9,709 nt of DNA from Gammaproteobacteria bacterium (GTDB lineage Bacteria > Pseudomonadota > Gammaproteobacteria > Arenicellales > Poriferihabitantaceae): NCBI GenBank assembly GCA_009839585.1, contig VXPI01000151.1, forward strand, positions 1 through 9,709, written 5' to 3'. The stretch's first letter is position 1, and each line of letters begins with the position of its first letter. Shown in pieces: positions 7,101 to 9,709 of this stretch. The notes under the pieces are model-generated. The model did not search any database and was not told the origin of the DNA. It was given only the letters and a program-made list of their open reading frames with translations. Made by a program: the position numbers and the translations under genes.

Positions 7101-8238
7101 TACATTACGGACACAGATTGAGGACAAGCTGAACCTGTCCAGCATGAACGCGCCTCAGCGCGTATGCTGGCTGGTCGCTGGCCTTGTCGTTTCCCCCGAA
7201 TTCTTTGAAAAGAGGTTGACAGAGTTCATGGAAGGAAACGAGAGTCGCGTTCGGCATTTCGCCAAGTTTCTCTCATTTGAACGACAGGACTGGCTGCCTC
7301 TGAATGATCTGCCGGTGTCGACAGTTCGCCTGCTTGTCGAAATTCTGGGGCGTTACTTTGCTCCCTATTCATTGAAGGGTGTTGTTTTGGCATCCTCCGC
7401 AATCTTTACGGCGGAAATAATCGAACGCATGATCCATCTCCTTGCTTCGGACGCTAGTTTGGAAGCCGCCGAAACTCTTGTTTCGCTATCTGAAAACGGG
7501 CATCTGGAAAAATGGAGGCACCGCATTCTGGATGCCCGGTTTAATCAACGTACCGTTCGCAGAGAGGCATGCTTCCGGCACCCGAACATCGATCAGGTCG
7601 TTTCCACGCTGAAAAACAGCACCCCCGCCAACGCCGGTGATCTTGCCGCACTGGCTCTCGATGTGCTTGATGACATGGCTCGGCGTATACGAGACGGCAA
7701 TACTGACGACTACAATCAATTCTGGAACGAGGCAACGAGTGATTCGCTCGCAACCCCGAAACATGAAGAACTTTGCAGGGATGCATTGCTGTCCGACCTG
7801 CAGCAGCGGCTTGCTCCATGGAATATTGAAGCACAGCCCGAAGGACATTATGCCGAAGACAAACGTGCCGATATCCGTATTTCTTTTGGAGGATCAGACG
7901 GTCCCGCAATACCGCTGGAAATCAAGAAGAACTCTCATCCTGACTTATGGAAAGCTATTCGCAATCAACTCATCGAGTGTTATGCCAAGGATGATCGTGC
8001 GGCCGGATATGGGATTTATGTGGTGTTCTGGTTCGGTTTCAGCAACAAGATGCCGCTATCACCGAAAGGAAGACGACCTAGGAGGCCAGAGGAACTGGCT
8101 GATAGTCTACGGGAGGATTTGACGGATGAGGAAAAAAGGAAGATATCGGTCTGTGTCATTGATGTGACGTCGCCGTGCATCTCGAAAGCTGCAAAACACC
8201 CATTATACCCAACGGAACAAGATATTACGATCTGTTGA
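4123..8238 (+). CDS. Giant NACHT/STAND-like NTPase with a C-terminal PD-(D/E)XK nuclease-like domain
   Basis: The protein has 1371 residues from ATG 4123, which shares its first base with the upstream TGA (4121-4123); GTG 4120 is an alternative. The NTPase comes almost first: Walker A GDPGSGKTT (39-47), Walker B LFIDGLDE (83-90) with the NACHT-like DGLDE signature, a CREADW segment (121-126) and NPLTLDLL (188-195). The segment VEPVHRHIAEYLAARHL (302-318) matches the H-x(n)-E-Y-L-A-A pattern common after NACHT modules. Residues about 330-1200 look helical and repeat-like but match nothing I know, and may sense a ligand. Near the C-terminus Glu1215/1216, RADIRI with Asp1250, Glu1266-x-Lys1268 in PLEIKK and Gln1282/Tyr1287 in NQLIECY form a convincing PD-(D/E)XK pattern. 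No signal peptide or clear membrane segment was seen. Anti-phage STAND function is inference; the named Avs families carry their effector at the other end. Confidence 0.8.
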   Translation: MNIVERTCTFDKKSVGQGKQAESKPLGEYRDTPAYVLLGDPGSGKTTAFVRESEEQQDAVFVSARDMVTFDVDDRPEWQNKTLFIDGLDEIRAGLPDFRTPFDRLRAALDKLGCPCFRISCREADWFGALDQEHLQTVSPDSKVLILHLDPLTENDIKHILPNHLNETDAGPFIEEAGNRGLGQLLANPLTLDLLAKAVDSGEWPTTRKEAFEQACRILSQEYNPEHSVGTGSQVTNPDQLLDTAGYLCAIQLMAGNAGYALSIVVKTSEFPFIEEIDDNDISFCRKTARTRLFKVYATGQVEPVHRHIAEYLAARHLSQLINGQGMPLGRILALITGEDGIVISGLRGLSAWLAVFCIGHRREIINRDPLGVVLYGDVRQFSRDDKRYLIHVLHKEARRYPGFRISHWKSSPFGSIATPDMENEFRHILTAPDRDSAYQEFALCVLDAMLHGDRISGLDDVLMDIVRTADWGLEVRFRALEVICRADEAGTKNMSRMKLLLDEINRGVIEDPMERLMGFLLMQLYPGIVTPETVFDYLHPPDDPGFIGFYTFFWSQILHEQSSEEDVKTLLDQIASRADIASPIPGDFPLFKKCMSNLLERGVNAHGTSIETNRLHEWLGIGPENHWHRRESVRNWLGDHPEIQKKLIAFWKQNCRENEHFDLCMHRMQKRLYEAKPPVDYGLWCLGHLSASSSDEVAEYWLKQSVNAISNQQGNAGLSLDEIGRAVENNGQHRDLLEKMLFCPVDDEDQAFYLSQDRQERQKREERRRWLKYVKSQRHSLRQGTAHPRLLYDLASAYFGLNPDVEGKTSSEQLLHLLGCDENLVECALEGFRRSIYRDDVPDAEEIFLLSTKNEEHWLGRAWLAGMVENTRINPDFALGLSDGPLRIALAFYLDGNFGSDKAWFDRSLESRPEAIAETLIHYVSVTLGRKSGNIKTVRYLMNKLAFEPEYASVARQAIPAMLKSFPARCNNEQLELLYAMLISAMKYLEMDTLRTQIEDKLNLSSMNAPQRVCWLVAGLVVSPEFFEKRLTEFMEGNESRVRHFAKFLSFERQDWLPLNDLPVSTVRLLVEILGRYFAPYSLKGVVLASSAIFTAEIIERMIHLLASDASLEAAETLVSLSENGHLEKWRHRILDARFNQRTVRREACFRHPNIDQVVSTLKNSTPANAGDLAALALDVLDDMARRIRDGNTDDYNQFWNEATSDSLATPKHEELCRDALLSDLQQRLAPWNIEAQPEGHYAEDKRADIRISFGGSDGPAIPLEIKKNSHPDLWKAIRNQLIECYAKDDRAAGYGIYVVFWFGFSNKMPLSPKGRRPRRPEELADSLREDLTDEEKRKISVCVIDVTSPCISKAAKHPLYPTEQDITIC

Positions 8239-8468
8239 TGTATTTGCTTGATTCTGAACTACCGGAACAACCGACCCTATAGCTCCTGTCAGGCCCATGT
8301 TCTGGTCTCTGTTACAGGTCGCTACAGTGTCGGCCTATAGAAGTTCTGCGTAATAAAATCAATCGCATAACTTCATAATAACGCCGAATAATGAAAGCCC
8401 GGTCAAGCCTGCAGGTTGACAGGTCTTGGGCAGTATCCATGGATGTGCTGTTGATTATTGATATAAGA
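8239..8468. other. Intergenic region between the operon and the second ATPase gene
   Basis: No convincing gene or terminator is visible. There are minor symmetries only: CCTATAG occurs twice (8276-8282, 8334-8340), CTGT-T-ACAG lies at 8309-8317, CCTGCAGG at 8408-8415 and ATCCATGGAT at 8435-8444. A 33-codon frame from ATG 8391 has no ribosome-binding site and ends inside the following palindrome. The last ~80 bases before the second ATPase become strongly AT-rich. Confidence 0.5.
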
Positions 8469-8479
8469 TTATTTATGAT
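8451..8479 (+). promoter_or_regulatory. Predicted promoter of the second ATPase gene
   Basis: TTGATT (8451-8456) and TATGAT (8474-8479) are spaced by 17 nt, a good sigma-70 pair whose -10 element lies in the left arm of the palindrome at 8469-8513. An overlapping alternative is TTGATA (8458-8463) with TATAGA (8481-8486), also 17 nt apart. Either gives a leader of about 25-31 nt without a Shine-Dalgarno sequence. The AT-richness makes chance matches likely. Confidence 0.4.
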
Positions 8480-8513
8480 ATATAGAATATAAACTTCTAT
8501 ATATCATAAATAA
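8469..8513. repeat. Perfect 19-bp-arm inverted repeat before the second ATPase gene
   Basis: The left arm TTATTTATGATATATAGAA (8469-8487) is the exact reverse complement of 8495-8513, with a 7-nt spacer TATAAAC. The repeat ends 3 nt before ATG 8517 and overlaps the predicted -10 element. The arms are almost entirely A and T, and no T-run beyond the arm suggests a terminator. An operator, cruciform or 5'-UTR hairpin limiting translation are all possible. Confidence 0.85.
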
Positions 8514-8516
8514 AAC

Positions 8517-9707
8517 ATGAGGATTCATAGGGAACGATACATCGATCAACTGCAATATCTGGTTCAGAATTCACCAGTAACAGCATTGTTGGGACCAAGA
8601 CAGTGCGGCAAAACGACCCTTGCAAAAGAATTTGGAAAAATTCACAAGTCCCACTATTTCGATCTTGAATCAAGCACAGATTCAGCGGTATTGCAGAATC
8701 CGGAAACTATCCTTTCTGAACTGGACGGTTTGATTATTCTTGATGAAGCCCAACAAATGCCAAACTTGTTCAATACGTTGCGGGTTTTGGTTGACAGGTT
8801 TGAGCGAAAATGCAGATTCTTGATTCTTGGCAGTGCCAACCCGGGATTGATGAAAAATATTTCTCAATCACTGGCCGGTCGCGTTGACTTTCTTGATATG
8901 GGGGGATTCAATATTTCGGAAGTTGGCATAGACCACTATTCAAGACTTTGGCTGAGAGGTGGCTATCCCGACAGTTACTTGGCCAATAGTGAACGTTTGA
9001 GTATTCGCCGCAGAAACGCATTGATCCGGACACATGTAGAGAGAGACTTGCCGATGCTGGGGTTTTCAATTCCAGCCGCAAGAATACGCCAGTTCTGGAA
9101 TATGTTGGCACATTCACACGGGCAGATATGGAATGCGTCAAGGATTGCCAGGTCCATGGGAGTCTCCTACCACACGGTTCAAAACTACCTGGATATACTG
9201 ACTGGAACGTATATGGCTCGTCAACTTCAGCCCTGGCATGAAAATTTCGGCAAGAGACAGGTCAAGGCACCGAAAGTCTATTTGCAGGATTCTGGCCTGC
9301 TACACGCAATGTTGAACATCCATGATCCAAGAACGCTGTATTCGCATCCTGTCCGTGGAGCATCCTGGGAAGGGTTTGTTATCGAACAGGTTCTCAGGGA
9401 GTTGCAAGTCGAAACAGCATGGTACTGGGCAGCACATTCCGGGGGAGAACTGGATATGTTCGTTGAGATTGAAGGCTTGAGAATCGGAATTGAAATCAAG
9501 TTAAGTGAGGCCCCCAAGCCCTCGTCAAGCACTTACCGGCTCTGCGATTTACTGAAACTGGATTATCTATTTGTGATATCAAGAATGCCGCGATCATTTC
9601 AGGTATCCGATCAAGTTCGATTTTTGTCAATTCAGGATTTACCTAACCTTCATCGTAACTACTCGCCCCTGCCTGACCGCTGGCAGAGGGCGAGCATTTA
9701 CCCTTGA
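8517..9707 (+). CDS. Second AAA_14/DUF4143-family ATPase with a C-terminal PD-(D/E)XK-like domain
   Basis: The protein has 396 residues, complete, with TGA at 9705-9707 just inside the window. Its Walker A is GPRQCGKTT (26-34), Walker B LIILDEAQ (72-79) and sensor-like strand FLILGSAN (101-108), followed by RGGYPDSY (147-154). Residues about 202-236 (GQIWNASRIARSMGVSYHTV onward) form a clear helix-turn-helix-like segment. The C-terminal nuclease-like motif comprises Glu290 in FVIEQVL, Glu311-Asp313 in ELDMF and Glu326-x-Lys328 in GIEIKLS. This is the common DUF4143 subfamily (MRIHRERYIDQL start, ILDEAQQMP), unlike the upstream ATPase, so the pair is not a recent duplication. Its DNA looks more AT-rich than the operon before it. 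No Shine-Dalgarno sequence precedes ATG 8517; the perfect palindrome at 8469-8513 does. Function in the family is unsettled; autoregulation through the palindrome is inference. Confidence 0.88.
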   Translation: MRIHRERYIDQLQYLVQNSPVTALLGPRQCGKTTLAKEFGKIHKSHYFDLESSTDSAVLQNPETILSELDGLIILDEAQQMPNLFNTLRVLVDRFERKCRFLILGSANPGLMKNISQSLAGRVDFLDMGGFNISEVGIDHYSRLWLRGGYPDSYLANSERLSIRRRNALIRTHVERDLPMLGFSIPAARIRQFWNMLAHSHGQIWNASRIARSMGVSYHTVQNYLDILTGTYMARQLQPWHENFGKRQVKAPKVYLQDSGLLHAMLNIHDPRTLYSHPVRGASWEGFVIEQVLRELQVETAWYWAAHSGGELDMFVEIEGLRIGIEIKLSEAPKPSSSTYRLCDLLKLDYLFVISRMPRSFQVSDQVRFLSIQDLPNLHRNYSPLPDRWQRASIYP

Positions 9708-9709
9708 TC

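Noticed and set aside
8276..8340. CCTATAG direct repeat pair as possible attachment-site or target-duplication remnants
   Set aside because: Seven bases repeated 58 bp apart is easily chance, and no integrase, transposase or flanking inverted ends are present.
8401..8420. GTCAA...TTGAC around CCTGCAGG as a terminator for the operon
   Set aside because: The stem has mismatches at its centre whichever way it is folded and is not followed by a T-run.
8391..8492. Small ORF of 33 codons (ATG 8391 to TAA 8492) before the second ATPase
   Set aside because: There is no ribosome-binding site, it ends inside the perfect palindrome, and the AT-rich 3' half reads as low-complexity sequence; no recognisable product.

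Overview
The window reads as a chromosomal segment of a gammaproteobacterium-like organism of roughly balanced base composition. The HemB protein is the cysteine-free, Mg-type enzyme typical of Pseudomonas-like bacteria, and the aminotransferase is of the TyrB/AspC class. The taxonomic call is inference from family resemblance only.

Layout. Positions 1-2680 are housekeeping: the 3' end of a gene coding for a Lys/Ala/Ser/Thr-rich, histone-H1-like tail; hemB (porphobilinogen synthase) on the + strand; and a convergent class I aminotransferase on the - strand. From about 2681 to the end the window is accessory. A regulatory stretch with several inverted repeats (2732-2862) precedes a + strand two-gene operon. 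Its first gene is an AAA_14/DUF4143-type ATPase. Its second is a 1371-residue protein with an N-terminal NACHT/STAND-like NTPase, a very long unassigned helical middle and a C-terminal PD-(D/E)XK nuclease-like domain. The two genes are joined by a TGATG stop/start overlap. A 278-bp gap ending in a perfect 19-bp-arm inverted repeat leads to a second, clearly different AAA_14/DUF4143 ATPase.

How the genes may work together (inference). The coupled ATPase plus giant STAND-like nuclease looks like a candidate anti-phage or other conflict system that I do not recognise as a named one. All three accessory proteins have a P-loop NTPase near the N-terminus and a PD-(D/E)XK-like motif near the C-terminus. 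Both DUF4143 ATPases also show a helix-turn-helix-like segment in the middle. Each is preceded by an AT-rich palindrome that overlaps a plausible promoter and nearly abuts the start codon, with no Shine-Dalgarno sequence. Autoregulation of each ATPase by binding its own palindrome is therefore a specific, testable idea. No integrase, transposase, tRNA, rRNA or CRISPR array was seen.
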